From Spirochaetia bacterium (GTDB lineage: Bacteria > Spirochaetota > UBA4802 > UBA5550): a DNA stretch of 64,000 nucleotides. The position numbers and the translations under genes are program-made. Below are positions 10,722-19,626 of the stretch, in pieces. Under the pieces are notes generated by a model that was not told the DNA's origin, did not search any database, and saw nothing but the letters and a program-made list of their open reading frames with translations. The stretch covers positions 1 through 64,000 of the forward strand of contig VFJS01000054.1 in NCBI GenBank assembly GCA_009885955.1, read 5' to 3'. How positions within the stretch are numbered: position 1 is the first letter of the stretch; each line of letters starts with the position of its first letter.

Positions 10722-10749
10722 GGATATACCCTCGCGTTAGGGTATATCC
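10722..10749 (-). terminator. Hairpin after the HhH-protein gene
   Basis: An 11-base perfect stem (10722-10732 with 10739-10749, GGATATACCCT/AGGGTATATCC) with a six-base loop lies 27 bases beyond the stop of the minus-strand gene at 10777. On the minus strand a T-rich stretch (GATTTTATC) follows. Position and structure fit a rho-independent terminator, although the T-tract is imperfect. Confidence 0.5.
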
Positions 10750-10776
10750 CCATTAATACATGATGAAGGTCCTGCC

Positions 10777-11073
10777 CTACTGCCTTGCTACGATTTTATC
10801 CTGTATGCCATTATACGTGGCATCGGGAATAATTTTTCTCGTTTTGAGGTCGGTCTTTGCCCTGTATGGACGGCCTTTGATAATCTTATCAGCATAGGCG
10901 TCGCCGATGCCGGGAAGCGTTTTCAATGTGGCCTTATCAGCGCTGTTAATATCTACCAGAACAGTCCTTCCAGACTGAACCGTCATGTTCATGCGGGATT
11001 CTGAGAATAGGACTGATGAGGCTGCAAATGAAAAAACTAAGAGGAAAGCTGTTATGAGGGTGATTTTTTTCAT
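10777..11073 (-). CDS. Exported helix-hairpin-helix (ComEA-like) protein
   Basis: A 98-residue protein with a signal peptide (about 1-25, [20 protein letters not shown]) and a helix-hairpin-helix motif (about 40-70; [20 protein letters not shown]). This motif in exported proteins binds DNA without sequence preference, as in the ComEA DNA-uptake receptor. It is shorter than ComEA and lacks its membrane anchor and SLBB part, so a role in competence is only a possibility. A clear ribosome binding site (AAGGAG) precedes the ATG. A hairpin follows the gene. Confidence 0.75.
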   Translation of the reverse strand: MKKITLITAFLLVFSFAASSVLFSESRMNMTVQSGRTVLVDINSADKATLKTLPGIGDAYADKIIKGRPYRAKTDLKTRKIIPDATYNGIQDKIVARQ

Positions 11074-11163
11074 TTCTGAAAATCTCCTTTTAATAATATT
11101 AAAATCGCGATATTCTCAGCAGCAGTTAATTTTTGTCAATAAAAATATTATGTCCCCTCAGAA

Positions 11164-12213
11164 TTATTTAGCCCTTTCAATTGTTTTCAGCAGTTCCCTG
11201 ACCCTTCTGTTGCCAGGCTCGGCCTTCATTGCATTTTCAGCGAATTTTCTTGCCTTATCGCTATTTTTATGTTTCAAATAAAGTTCTGAGAGCGCTATGT
11301 TCGCATCGATATGTTCAGGATTTAATTTTACAACTTTTAAAAAATGGTCCCTTGCATTGATTTCAAACTCTTCTTTAAATTTATAATAGAGCATAGCGAT
11401 GAAAAAATTTACTTCAATTGAATCGGGATAAATCACCAAAGCCTCTTTTCCGGATTTTATTCCTTCATCAAAAAATTTCTGTCTTGTTTCAAAGGCGAGA
11501 TAGGAATAAAATATCTCCCTGTATTTCAGTTCGGTTATGGACTTCAGGAGGATAAATTTATCCTCATTGTCATACAGCCGGTTTATATTCCTGTATGATT
11601 CCCTGAACTCCCTGTCGGCAAAATTGTAAACACCCTGGCTGAAATAGATGAGGCCCAGTTCCAGGTGGGCTTCGGGATTGCCGCTGTCGGTTTTGATGGC
11701 TTCCTTGTATTCAGCTATGGACTTTGCCGTATCATCATTTGCCCTGTTATAATCACCCCTGCCCTTGTGAGTTCTCGACTTTACGGTTAATGCCCCGGCT
11801 GTCTTTACAACAACCCTGTCGCCTTCATTGGCCAGGAAAAAATTACCATGACCAATGAGTATATAGCCCAGTGTTTTTGTGAATGAGATTGTTTTCACGG
11901 TGAGTTTGGCAACGGCAAGTTCATTTTTGTCGATGATGAAAAGAGTGGTCCCCCTGTCAATGCCGTCCCTGTTATACAGCCGTACCGTAACCTCGGTTTT
12001 TTCATGTTTCATCTGGGAGAGGTTCTCTTTCCCTGCATCCTCCCGCGCTGCAAAGGAGAGAATGATTCCTTTAACAGCGGCTTTCCATCCCTTGAAATCG
12101 GTCTGGGATTCAAACATGGTGACCTGCGCGTCCTTCCTGTCAATAACCATGTTAGGATAGAGAGAGTGCGATGATATTAAAACGGCCAGCGTTGCAATAA
12201 TAAGATATTTCAT
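11164..12213 (-). CDS. Exported TPR-repeat protein
   Basis: A 349-residue protein with an N-terminal signal peptide (about 1-18). An N-terminal domain of unknown family (about 25-140) contains an SH3-like stretch (GDRVVVKTAGA). At least four tetratricopeptide repeats follow from about 155 (AHLELGLIYFSQGVYNFADREF, VNFFIAMLYYKF, IDANIALSELYLKH). TPRs mediate protein contacts, so it probably scaffolds an envelope complex in the periplasm. It lies 30 bases downstream of the LysM-peptidase gene on the same strand and is probably co-transcribed, which suggests a cell-wall-related role. No catalytic motif is visible. Confidence 0.75.
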   Translation of the reverse strand: MKYLIIATLAVLISSHSLYPNMVIDRKDAQVTMFESQTDFKGWKAAVKGIILSFAAREDAGKENLSQMKHEKTEVTVRLYNRDGIDRGTTLFIIDKNELAVAKLTVKTISFTKTLGYILIGHGNFFLANEGDRVVVKTAGALTVKSRTHKGRGDYNRANDDTAKSIAEYKEAIKTDSGNPEAHLELGLIYFSQGVYNFADREFRESYRNINRLYDNEDKFILLKSITELKYREIFYSYLAFETRQKFFDEGIKSGKEALVIYPDSIEVNFFIAMLYYKFKEEFEINARDHFLKVVKLNPEHIDANIALSELYLKHKNSDKARKFAENAMKAEPGNRRVRELLKTIERAK

Positions 12214-12243
12214 ATAAAACAGCCCGGCATTTTATTTTTCAAA

Positions 12244-13308
12244 TCACTTTAACAGCCTCAGCGGATTGAGGGCAGTTACATATTTTCTAATTTCAAAATG
12301 AAGGTGGGCCCCGGTCACGGCCCCGGTCATTCCGGTCAGGGCAATAACATCGCCCTTCTTCACCACATCATTCATACCGGCAAGATTTTTACTGTTATGG
12401 GCATACACAGTTATAAAGCCGTGATCATGCTTCAGAATCACCATGTTCCCGTAGCCCACCTGCCAGCCGCTGAATATCACCTTTCCCGGGGCCGCGGCCT
12501 TAATTTTTTTTCCTATATCGGCGCTGATATCGATGCCGTTATGAAACTGGCTTTTATCTGAAAATGGATCCTTTCTTGCCCCAAAGCCCGATGTCATTTT
12601 TCCCGTGATGGGCCACATAAAGCTCAGATGCTCCCCCTTCTCACCGGCTGATTTTTTAACCGTAACTCTATTTTCAGGAGCCTCTTTTGGAGCTGTATAA
12701 TCGGGTATGAAAATCCTGGCACCTTTTTTTATTGTTTTATAATCATTCCTGTTAACGGACACTATTTTTTCAGCTTCACATTTATACCGGGCTGAAATAT
12801 TTTTAAGGGTATCTCCATCCTTTGCCGCATGATACATACCGTTTATGTTTGGAACTTTAATCGATTTGCCAGGGAGGAGCATATCGGGATGGGTGATGCT
12901 GTTTGCTTCGATTATCAGCCTGTGATCCACTCTGAACCTGCTTGCTATATTCCACAGATTGTCATTCTTTTTTATCCTGTAGCCGGTCAGATGCCACCTG
13001 GCATTTTTTTTCCTGAGCTTTTCCATAAGGGGCACTGTGCCGGTACTGCCGTCTCCGATTTCTCTGCTGAAATCATCATCATATAAAATCCGGCCCGCTT
13101 CATGGGTGCCTCCGCTCTCCCCGTCATCCACGCCCGTGTCGGAGCTCATTTTAAGCTCCCTGATGATAATCGCGTCTTCAAGGTCAATTTTATCATCCAT
13201 TGTCTTATTATCAGGTGTTCCCGAAACAACACCGGTGTAGGCAAATATCATTACAGCCGTAATGATAAATGAAAAAATGATGATAAGGGGAAATATTTTT
13301 CTTTTCAT
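12244..13308 (-). CDS. LysM-M23 peptidoglycan endopeptidase
   Basis: The 354-residue exported protein starts with a signal anchor (about 5-25), then has two LysM peptidoglycan-binding repeats (about 117-162 and 165-207; YRIKKNDNLWNIASRF, YHAAKDGDTLKNISARY). The C-terminal M23 (LytM) domain (about 245-350) has the zinc ligands in FHNGIDIS and HLHFE plus the supporting histidine in VYAHN. All key residues are present, so it should cut peptide cross-links in peptidoglycan. Degenerate M23 proteins act instead as amidase activators; the intact site argues against that here. It is divergent from the rsmG fusion gene, with 153 bases between them. Confidence 0.9.
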   Translation of the reverse strand: MKRKIFPLIIIFSFIITAVMIFAYTGVVSGTPDNKTMDDKIDLEDAIIIRELKMSSDTGVDDGESGGTHEAGRILYDDDFSREIGDGSTGTVPLMEKLRKKNARWHLTGYRIKKNDNLWNIASRFRVDHRLIIEANSITHPDMLLPGKSIKVPNINGMYHAAKDGDTLKNISARYKCEAEKIVSVNRNDYKTIKKGARIFIPDYTAPKEAPENRVTVKKSAGEKGEHLSFMWPITGKMTSGFGARKDPFSDKSQFHNGIDISADIGKKIKAAAPGKVIFSGWQVGYGNMVILKHDHGFITVYAHNSKNLAGMNDVVKKGDVIALTGMTGAVTGAHLHFEIRKYVTALNPLRLLK

Positions 13309-13461
13309 GGATAATAAATCGGTATATGTGATACTTACCTTGAATCACTTTATACCCTGCACCCCTTTTTTTCATGGCCCATGCCTCATAATATATTCAC
13401 TTTTTCAAAAGACCCTGAAAAAACCTTTGACTTTCATTTTTAAGTTAAACAATTTACAACT

Positions 13462-14949
13462 ATGAAAAATGACGCCATACTGCTCGATAAAATAAAATCA
13501 CGTTTCTCCGGGAGCGGTATTGAACTGAATACTGTCCAGGCTGAGCAGTTTTTCATATTGTATTCTCTTTTAATGAAATATAATGACGAATATGATCTGA
13601 CAAGGCTTAAGTCCTTTGACAGCATAGTCACGAAGCATTTCATAGATTCCGCGTACATCACCCTGCTCCATGAAATTCCGTCACCCCTTGTCGACATAGG
13701 CACCGGCGCGGGATTCCCCGGGCTCCCTTTGAAAATCCTCATACCTGGTCTTCAGGTCATCCTGGCAGAACACAGGCAGAAAAGGGTGAAATTCATGGAG
13801 ATGGCTGTCAGGGAATTGAAACTGGAAGGGACAGAGATGTATCCGCACCTGGTCACGGAGAAGTCCTTCTTTCTTGTCAGAGGGGCAGTGACAAGGGCCC
13901 TTGAATCGGTTGATGCCACACTGGAAAGGGTCAGACACTTCATGCCGGAAAAAGGGCTTGTCCTGTTCATGAAAGGCGATAATATTGAAGAAGACCTTTC
14001 GGGCATATCCCCTGAAAACCTGGGCCACTACAGCCTGGCGGAAATAAAAAAATATACCCTGCCCGGTACGACCCATCGCAGGAGGCTTCTGATCTATGAA
14101 AAGACAAATAGCTCCGTGATTAAGACGTACCGGATTTTTCTCAATGAAAAGGAGACAACCGGCGCACCGGTAACGTCACCTGAAAATAAAAAATTCAAAT
14201 CACTGAAAAAACTCCTTTCTCCAAAAGGGATCAGGGGGTCCGGGATGGCGCTCATATCCGGAAAAAAAATCCTTGCCGATGTTATCGGTGACGGGAACAT
14301 AGTAAAAGACGACCTCATCATTTATGACGGCTATGCTGAGGATGACACCAGTTTCATGGACCTGGCCGCTGATTTCCATAAACGGGGAAAACTGCTCATT
14401 CTAAAAAAATCGCTCTACGGGGAGCTTGATATCTTTAACACCGGCATGCCCCTGCTCACCGTATTACTTCCTGAACCTGCCCCATGGCATTTTGAACTTG
14501 ATGACGGGCTCACCCTGGCAGTCCCTTTTCAGGACCCGGCCAATGTGGGAGCGGTAATAAGATCTGCTGCCGGACTCTCGGTGAAAAAGGTAATACTTCT
14601 TCAAGAAAGCGCAAACCCCTTTCATCCTAAATCAATACGGGCTTCAGGCGGCGCTGTTTTTAACATTACAATGGAAAAGGGGCCATCCCTGCAGGAGCTT
14701 CAGAAAATAACTGAAAAAGAGGGGATAAGCCTGATTACGCTTGATAAAAACGGAAGTGATATACGGGACTTTCATTTCCCAGAAAGGTTTATCCTCCTTC
14801 CGGGTATTGAAGGGTCAGGCCTGCCTGATCAGATGAAAAAAAATTCTGTCTCCTTACCTATCAGCAGCTCTGTTGAATCATATAATGCAGCTGTCGCAGC
14901 GGCCATAGCGATGTATGAATGGAGGCGAAGGAAAATCAATGCCCCTTAA
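13462..14949 (+). CDS. rsmG: RsmG (16S rRNA G527 methyltransferase) fused to SpoU/TrmH-family RNA methyltransferase
   Basis: The 495-residue protein carries two RNA methyltransferases of different folds. Residues 1-210 match RsmG: NDEYDLTRL, KHFIDS and the SAM-binding loop VDIGTGAGFPG at about 77-87. This part should methylate N7 of G527 in 16S rRNA. Residues about 245-490 match the SpoU/TrmH knotted family: motif 1 FQDPANVGAVIRSA (356-369), motif 2 LLPGIEGSG (445-453) and motif 3 around SVESYNAAVAAAIAMYEW. The second part probably makes a 2'-O-methyl mark in rRNA or tRNA; its target cannot be told. No stop or frameshift separates the halves. The gene ends inside the convergent apt gene (14-base overlap). 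Confidence 0.88.
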   Translation: MKNDAILLDKIKSRFSGSGIELNTVQAEQFFILYSLLMKYNDEYDLTRLKSFDSIVTKHFIDSAYITLLHEIPSPLVDIGTGAGFPGLPLKILIPGLQVILAEHRQKRVKFMEMAVRELKLEGTEMYPHLVTEKSFFLVRGAVTRALESVDATLERVRHFMPEKGLVLFMKGDNIEEDLSGISPENLGHYSLAEIKKYTLPGTTHRRRLLIYEKTNSSVIKTYRIFLNEKETTGAPVTSPENKKFKSLKKLLSPKGIRGSGMALISGKKILADVIGDGNIVKDDLIIYDGYAEDDTSFMDLAADFHKRGKLLILKKSLYGELDIFNTGMPLLTVLLPEPAPWHFELDDGLTLAVPFQDPANVGAVIRSAAGLSVKKVILLQESANPFHPKSIRASGGAVFNITMEKGPSLQELQKITEKEGISLITLDKNGSDIRDFHFPERFILLPGIEGSGLPDQMKKNSVSLPISSSVESYNAAVAAAIAMYEWRRRKINAP

Positions 14950-15475
14950 ATTCACAGAGTGTAAAAAATTCGTATCCTGCCTTTCTTATTGCCGCCCCGC
15001 CCCCAACATCGGGAAGGTCTATGATAAAGGCCAGCTCTTTCACGATACCGCCGATTTTTTCCACAAGTTTCGCGCCGGCAATTGATGTACCGCCCGTTGC
15101 AAGGAGGTCATCCACTATCAGCACCTTCATCCCCTTTTCAAGGGCATCCACATGTATTTCAAGCTTGTCAGTGCCGTATTCAAGGGCATATTCATGGGAT
15201 TCTGTCTTGTACGGAAGCTTGCCGGCCTTTCTGATAGTCACAAAGCCCAGGCCAAGCTGGTATGCCAGTGCAGTGCCGAATATGAATCCCCTGGCCTCTA
15301 TGCCTGCGATTATATCGATATCCATATCCTTGTAGCGCTTTACAAATTCATCTATACAGAGCTTCAGCCCTTCGGAATCCTGTATCAGGGTCGTAATATC
15401 CCTGAAGATTATTCCATCCTTGGGGAAATCGGGGATATTCCTTATTTTCGATTTAATTCTTTCCATTACAGTCAT
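14936..15475 (-). CDS. apt: Adenine phosphoribosyltransferase
   Basis: Salvages adenine with PRPP to give AMP. The PRPP-binding loop VLIVDDLLATGGT is intact, as are the Apt-type stretches FPKDGIIFRDIT and GIEARGFIFG. I chose the ATG at 15475 (179 residues, the normal family size) because a GAGGAA ribosome binding site sits just before it. The frame runs open to 15553, but the extra 26 residues have no family match. It converges with the rsmG fusion gene and is divergent from the phosphatase gene at 15617. Confidence 0.93.
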   Translation of the reverse strand: MTVMERIKSKIRNIPDFPKDGIIFRDITTLIQDSEGLKLCIDEFVKRYKDMDIDIIAGIEARGFIFGTALAYQLGLGFVTIRKAGKLPYKTESHEYALEYGTDKLEIHVDALEKGMKVLIVDDLLATGGTSIAGAKLVEKIGGIVKELAFIIDLPDVGGGAAIRKAGYEFFTLCEFKGH

Positions 15476-15616
15476 AGGTACTTCCTCAAAATAATATTCA
15501 TTACCGAAAGCAATATACTCTGATGTAACTGCCGAGTCAACCATTTCTGTCAATATAAATATAGTAAAATTTACTTAACTGCGAGGTTCTTTTTTAAGTT
15601 AGAAAAGGATTATGAG

Positions 15617-17149
15617 TTGATTTTTTATAACGGAAAACGAACGTATCCTTATTATAATTTTAAGATATGGCTGCATGCAGCTACCCTATTTTACCAAATG
15701 CTGAAAAAAATGAATCCAGCTGAAAATGAAATTGACACTAGTAAAAAGAGTGGTTTGAACAAATCATATCTCACATCTAAAATCCCCCCGGACAGGTATC
15801 CCCTGCTCCGGCGCGGCAGCCTGCTGATTTCAGCAGGCACTATGATTGCCATTGTGGAAACATTTATTGCCATGTATCTTGACCTGCATCATGTCACTTA
15901 TAAACAAGCCGTAATTATCGCAATATTCCTTTTATTAATGACTTCCATTCTCATCATGATTACATATTTAAAAAAAAATCTTCTCGTATGGCATGAGTGG
16001 GCAGTTTTCGGTACATATGTACTGTTATTCCAGGTTGGCTACTGTCTATGGATATACAGACTTGGCGAACTGAGGTTTTTGGCGCTTATTAATGCACTGA
16101 CTTCAATAACAATACTCCTGTCATATACAAATATTGTACAATCATTCCTGATATCAATAGTTTCATTGATCTGTTATTTTACCGTATCATGGTATTCTAT
16201 CATGGTTGCCGGTCAGTCCGGATCCCTGGAAAAGGAGGCTTTTTTTTCATTCTGCCTTATCCCGTCATTTTTGCTTATCTCTTTAGCATCTAACTACATT
16301 ACTAAAAATAGAAAGAATCTTCAAAAAGCGAAGTCTGACCTTGAAAAGCTCAATTATGAAATTTCCAATGCAAATATTAAACTAAAAAAAGAACAATTCC
16401 TATCAAAAATTGAAATGTCCCTTGCCCGTGAAATACAAAATGCAATATTTCCCGGGAAAGCCCCCATTACGTCTGATTGGGATGTAGCCTTTATGTCAAA
16501 GGCCTTCGGCGACGTTTCAGGTGATTTTTACGATTTTTACTGCAAGGAAAATTCTCTTCAGGGAATATCTCTATTTGATGTTTCCGGCCACGGGGTAGCT
16601 CCGGCGCTGATTACCATTCTTGCTAAACCGGTTCTTTATTCTCATTTTAACCGTAATGATTTATCAGGACTTGATGAAGTGCTTGAATCTGCAAATGCAG
16701 ATCTTCTTGATGAACTTGAGGCGGTTAACCTTTATATTACCGGTATCATCGTAAAAATGAAAGGTTCCGAGGTGGAATATGTCAATGCCGGTCATCCCGA
16801 CCTGCTCCATTTCCAGTCATCAGTAAAAAAAGTCCGTGCTATAACAGATTCATCCCATGTATTTAAAAGACATCCTATCGGAATATCGCTCTCCCAGAAA
16901 AAATATTCATCGATTACATTTAATGTACCGGCAGGGGATTTTCTTATTTTCTACAGTGACGGATTAACTGAAAGTAAGAATTATGCAGGAGAAAATTTCG
17001 GTATTACCCGGCTTTCAGATGCCATTGCATCTTCTCAGGTGATTGATGCCGCCGGTATGCAGGAATATATAATCGATGCTTTAAATAATTTCGCTGGAGA
17101 TATTAAACCAGGAGATGATATCACAATAATTATTGCCCGGAAAATCTGA
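15617..17149 (+). CDS. Membrane SpoIIE/RsbU-type PP2C serine phosphatase
   Basis: An integral membrane protein of up to 510 residues. About six membrane helices (about 65-240) come first, then a coiled linker and a SpoIIE-type phosphatase domain (about 275-510). The metal-binding residues are present (GDVSGDFYDF, FDVSGHGVAPAL, FYSDGLTES, GDDITI). Such enzymes dephosphorylate anti-sigma-factor antagonists in partner-switching pathways, here probably in response to a membrane signal. No anti-sigma factor or antagonist gene is nearby. The start is uncertain: TTG at 15617 has an AAGGA site, while ATGs at 15698 and 15710 lack a clear one. The protease gene follows after about 45 bases on the same strand. 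Confidence 0.85.
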   Translation: MIFYNGKRTYPYYNFKIWLHAATLFYQMLKKMNPAENEIDTSKKSGLNKSYLTSKIPPDRYPLLRRGSLLISAGTMIAIVETFIAMYLDLHHVTYKQAVIIAIFLLLMTSILIMITYLKKNLLVWHEWAVFGTYVLLFQVGYCLWIYRLGELRFLALINALTSITILLSYTNIVQSFLISIVSLICYFTVSWYSIMVAGQSGSLEKEAFFSFCLIPSFLLISLASNYITKNRKNLQKAKSDLEKLNYEISNANIKLKKEQFLSKIEMSLAREIQNAIFPGKAPITSDWDVAFMSKAFGDVSGDFYDFYCKENSLQGISLFDVSGHGVAPALITILAKPVLYSHFNRNDLSGLDEVLESANADLLDELEAVNLYITGIIVKMKGSEVEYVNAGHPDLLHFQSSVKKVRAITDSSHVFKRHPIGISLSQKKYSSITFNVPAGDFLIFYSDGLTESKNYAGENFGITRLSDAIASSQVIDAAGMQEYIIDALNNFAGDIKPGDDITIIIARKI

Positions 17150-17197
17150 CAGCAAACCTGCGTTGAAATTATACAACAAGGACAAAAAGTATTGATA

Positions 17198-18310
17198 ATG
17201 AAAAAAATTATTACCCTGATTATACTTCATGTCTCCATACTGCATGTCCTTGGAGAAAGCTCTTTTTTAAGCGACACCAAAGCCCCATCGCCCCTGAAAA
17301 ATAATGAATCACAGGCCATGGGATACCAGCTTCAGAAAACCCTTCATAATATTTATGAACTCTATAATGACTCCGTAGTGTTTATAACAACTGAAAAGAC
17401 TGTTGTAATAAAATCCGGGAATTCCCCCTTTTTTGAACAGATGTCAAAGGAACTTTTCGGCAGCGCCGGCCAGCCGAAAACAAAAACATTGAAAGGGCTC
17501 GGAACAGGATTCATCATATCCGCCGACGGATATATATGCACAAATTACCATGTCGTGGAGAAGGCCGATTACCTTGGAGTCCGGATAAACAACGAGGAGT
17601 TCCCTGCAAGAATAATCGGAGCAGACAGGCTTACCGACATTGCCCTGCTGAAAATCGAAACGGATAAAAAGCTGAAACCGGTATATTTCGGCGATTCGGA
17701 AAAGGCCAGAATTGGAGATATTGTCGTGGCCATCGGCAACCCGTTCGGCCTGGAAAAGACCTATACATTCGGGATTGTCAGCGCCACCGGAAGGCGCCAT
17801 GTGGACGAGCTGGGAAACCTTCACATTCAGACAGATGCATCTATTAACAGCGGCAATTCAGGCGGCCCTCTCATAAATATGGACGGCGAAGTTATCGGAA
17901 TAAACAGGATCATATATTCCAATACCGGAGGGAGCATTGGAATCGGATTTGCCCTATCGGTAAACACGGCAGTCAATACCCTTCTCCTGCTCAAAAAATC
18001 AGGCAGGGTAATCAGGGGGCATATCGGTGTTGACGCAGCCACGATAACAAAGGATTTTGCGAAAAGGATAGGCCTGGTAAACAGAAACGGGGTACTTATC
18101 AAAACACTGCTCCGCGGAGGGCCGGCTCATAAGGCCGGGCTCCTGGTGAATGATATTATAATCGGATTCAACAGCGCGGTCATCAATGATTACAGGGATT
18201 TTATTACGATTGTGAGCGCCTATGAAACAGGAAAATCCGCGACAATAACCGCATGGAGAAACGGTAAGATTTATGACATCAGGGTTATCGTTGAGGAACG
18301 CCCCAACTGA
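17198..18310 (+). CDS. HtrA/DegP-type periplasmic serine protease with one PDZ domain
   Basis: The 370-residue exported S1C protease has a signal peptide (about 1-20) and a trypsin-like domain with the full triad: His in TNYHVVE, Asp in LTDIALLKI, Ser in NSGNSGGPL. A single C-terminal PDZ domain (about 275-368) follows. It should degrade or refold damaged envelope proteins. One PDZ makes it closer to DegS than to DegP, but it has a cleavable-looking signal and no clear anchor. I start at the ATG at 17198; a TTG two codons upstream (17192) is better spaced from AAGGA and is a real alternative. It follows the phosphatase gene in the same direction. Confidence 0.9.
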   Translation: MKKIITLIILHVSILHVLGESSFLSDTKAPSPLKNNESQAMGYQLQKTLHNIYELYNDSVVFITTEKTVVIKSGNSPFFEQMSKELFGSAGQPKTKTLKGLGTGFIISADGYICTNYHVVEKADYLGVRINNEEFPARIIGADRLTDIALLKIETDKKLKPVYFGDSEKARIGDIVVAIGNPFGLEKTYTFGIVSATGRRHVDELGNLHIQTDASINSGNSGGPLINMDGEVIGINRIIYSNTGGSIGIGFALSVNTAVNTLLLLKKSGRVIRGHIGVDAATITKDFAKRIGLVNRNGVLIKTLLRGGPAHKAGLLVNDIIIGFNSAVINDYRDFITIVSAYETGKSATITAWRNGKIYDIRVIVEERPN

Positions 18311-18317
18311 CTAGATG

Positions 18318-19589
18318 TTACATTTCAGCGACATTATCCAGTTTGAGCCGGTCGCCGGAGTTTTCTTTCACATCGGACCTTACGCCTTTTGATTTATCCC
18401 TGCTCTCTTTGACATCATAACCCGACCTGCTTCCATCATCGGAATAATCACTCTTATCTTCTTTAATATCGGAACTGTCATCCCTTTCCTCTTCATCCCG
18501 GCCGGCATCCTTTCCTTTATCGTCCTTGATCCTGTACATGATCTCCTTTGAGCTCATGCTTTTCCATTTCTTCGCGTTCTTATAAAATCTGCCGCTGGGA
18601 TAATCATCCATGTAGGTCTGAAATTCCTTGAGGGCAAGGTCGAATCTTTTTGCAAGAAAATAAGACTGCCCCTTCTTCATCCGCGCGTCTTCATTCCTGT
18701 GGGTGTATGAATTCATCAGAACCCTGTCGAAATTATTCACCGCGGCTTCGTAATTCTCAAGCTTAAAGTAGGACTCTCCTATCCAGTACAGGGCATCCTC
18801 AGTCTTTGCAGACCACGGGAAATAGCGGAGGAGCCTGTTGAAAAAGGAGATGGCAGGATAATACTTGCCGTTCCTGTAGCTGTACATTCCGCTGTTAAAA
18901 ACCTGTTCAAGATAGCTGTTCCTGATGTCCCCGGAAAAATGGCTGAAATTCCCGTAATATTTCAGGAATTGTTCGTATAAATCATAGGCCTTGTCGTCAC
19001 TGCCGAGTCTCTTGTATGAATTGGCTTTTCCAATGATGGCTTCTTCGTTGCTCCCGTTCTCGGTAAGGGCGATATCGAACATTCTCCTTGACTTTGCATA
19101 GTCCCCGTTCTTCGAATAGGCATGCCCCAGCTCCGTATAAATCCTGCTCCTCAGATCCCTGTTGTCAGTCTGGTTCAGCATGCCGAGCAGCTGGTTAACC
19201 CCCTCTTCCGTATATTCCTTGTTTATGTTCAGCCTGGCGATCCTTGTCTTGATTTCATCATTGAATTCTCTGCTGTTGCTGTTCCCCGATTTCATGATAT
19301 AGAGGTATTTCAGATACGCGAGCCTGTTGAGGCCGAGTTTTTCATAGCTCTGTCCGATATAGTAGTATGCCTCGTTTGATACTTTAGTTTTGGGGTATTT
19401 TGCAATGACTTTGGAGAACAAATTAATGGAATTATTTATTGTATCCCTTGTCCCCCTTTCGAAAGCTATCTGGCCTTCCACGAGGAGTTCTTTTGCCTCC
19501 TTTTCCGGCTTAATTGTATAGTCATAATATATGTATATCCCTATACCGACCAGAATAAGAAGGATTCCGATAATAGCTTCCCTTTTCAT
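18318..19589 (-). CDS. Membrane-anchored TPR protein with charged C-terminal tail
   Basis: The 423-residue protein has one N-terminal membrane helix (about 5-25, IIGILLILVGIGIYIYYDY) followed by at least seven TPR-like repeats (about 30-345), some of the outer-membrane lipoprotein-assembly type (ALYWIGESYFKLENYEAAVNNF). The last 70 residues are a low-complexity Asp/Lys/Ser-rich tail (EEERDDSSDIKEDKSDYSDD). It probably holds an envelope complex together from the periplasmic side of the inner membrane. It lies 37 bases downstream of the FN3-like gene on the same strand, so the two are probably co-expressed. No enzymatic motif is seen. Confidence 0.78.
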   Translation of the reverse strand: MKREAIIGILLILVGIGIYIYYDYTIKPEKEAKELLVEGQIAFERGTRDTINNSINLFSKVIAKYPKTKVSNEAYYYIGQSYEKLGLNRLAYLKYLYIMKSGNSNSREFNDEIKTRIARLNINKEYTEEGVNQLLGMLNQTDNRDLRSRIYTELGHAYSKNGDYAKSRRMFDIALTENGSNEEAIIGKANSYKRLGSDDKAYDLYEQFLKYYGNFSHFSGDIRNSYLEQVFNSGMYSYRNGKYYPAISFFNRLLRYFPWSAKTEDALYWIGESYFKLENYEAAVNNFDRVLMNSYTHRNEDARMKKGQSYFLAKRFDLALKEFQTYMDDYPSGRFYKNAKKWKSMSSKEIMYRIKDDKGKDAGRDEEERDDSSDIKEDKSDYSDDGSRSGYDVKESRDKSKGVRSDVKENSGDRLKLDNVAEM

Positions 19590-19626
19590 TTAAATAACTC
19601 CTCAAGTTCATTTTGTAAACAGCACT

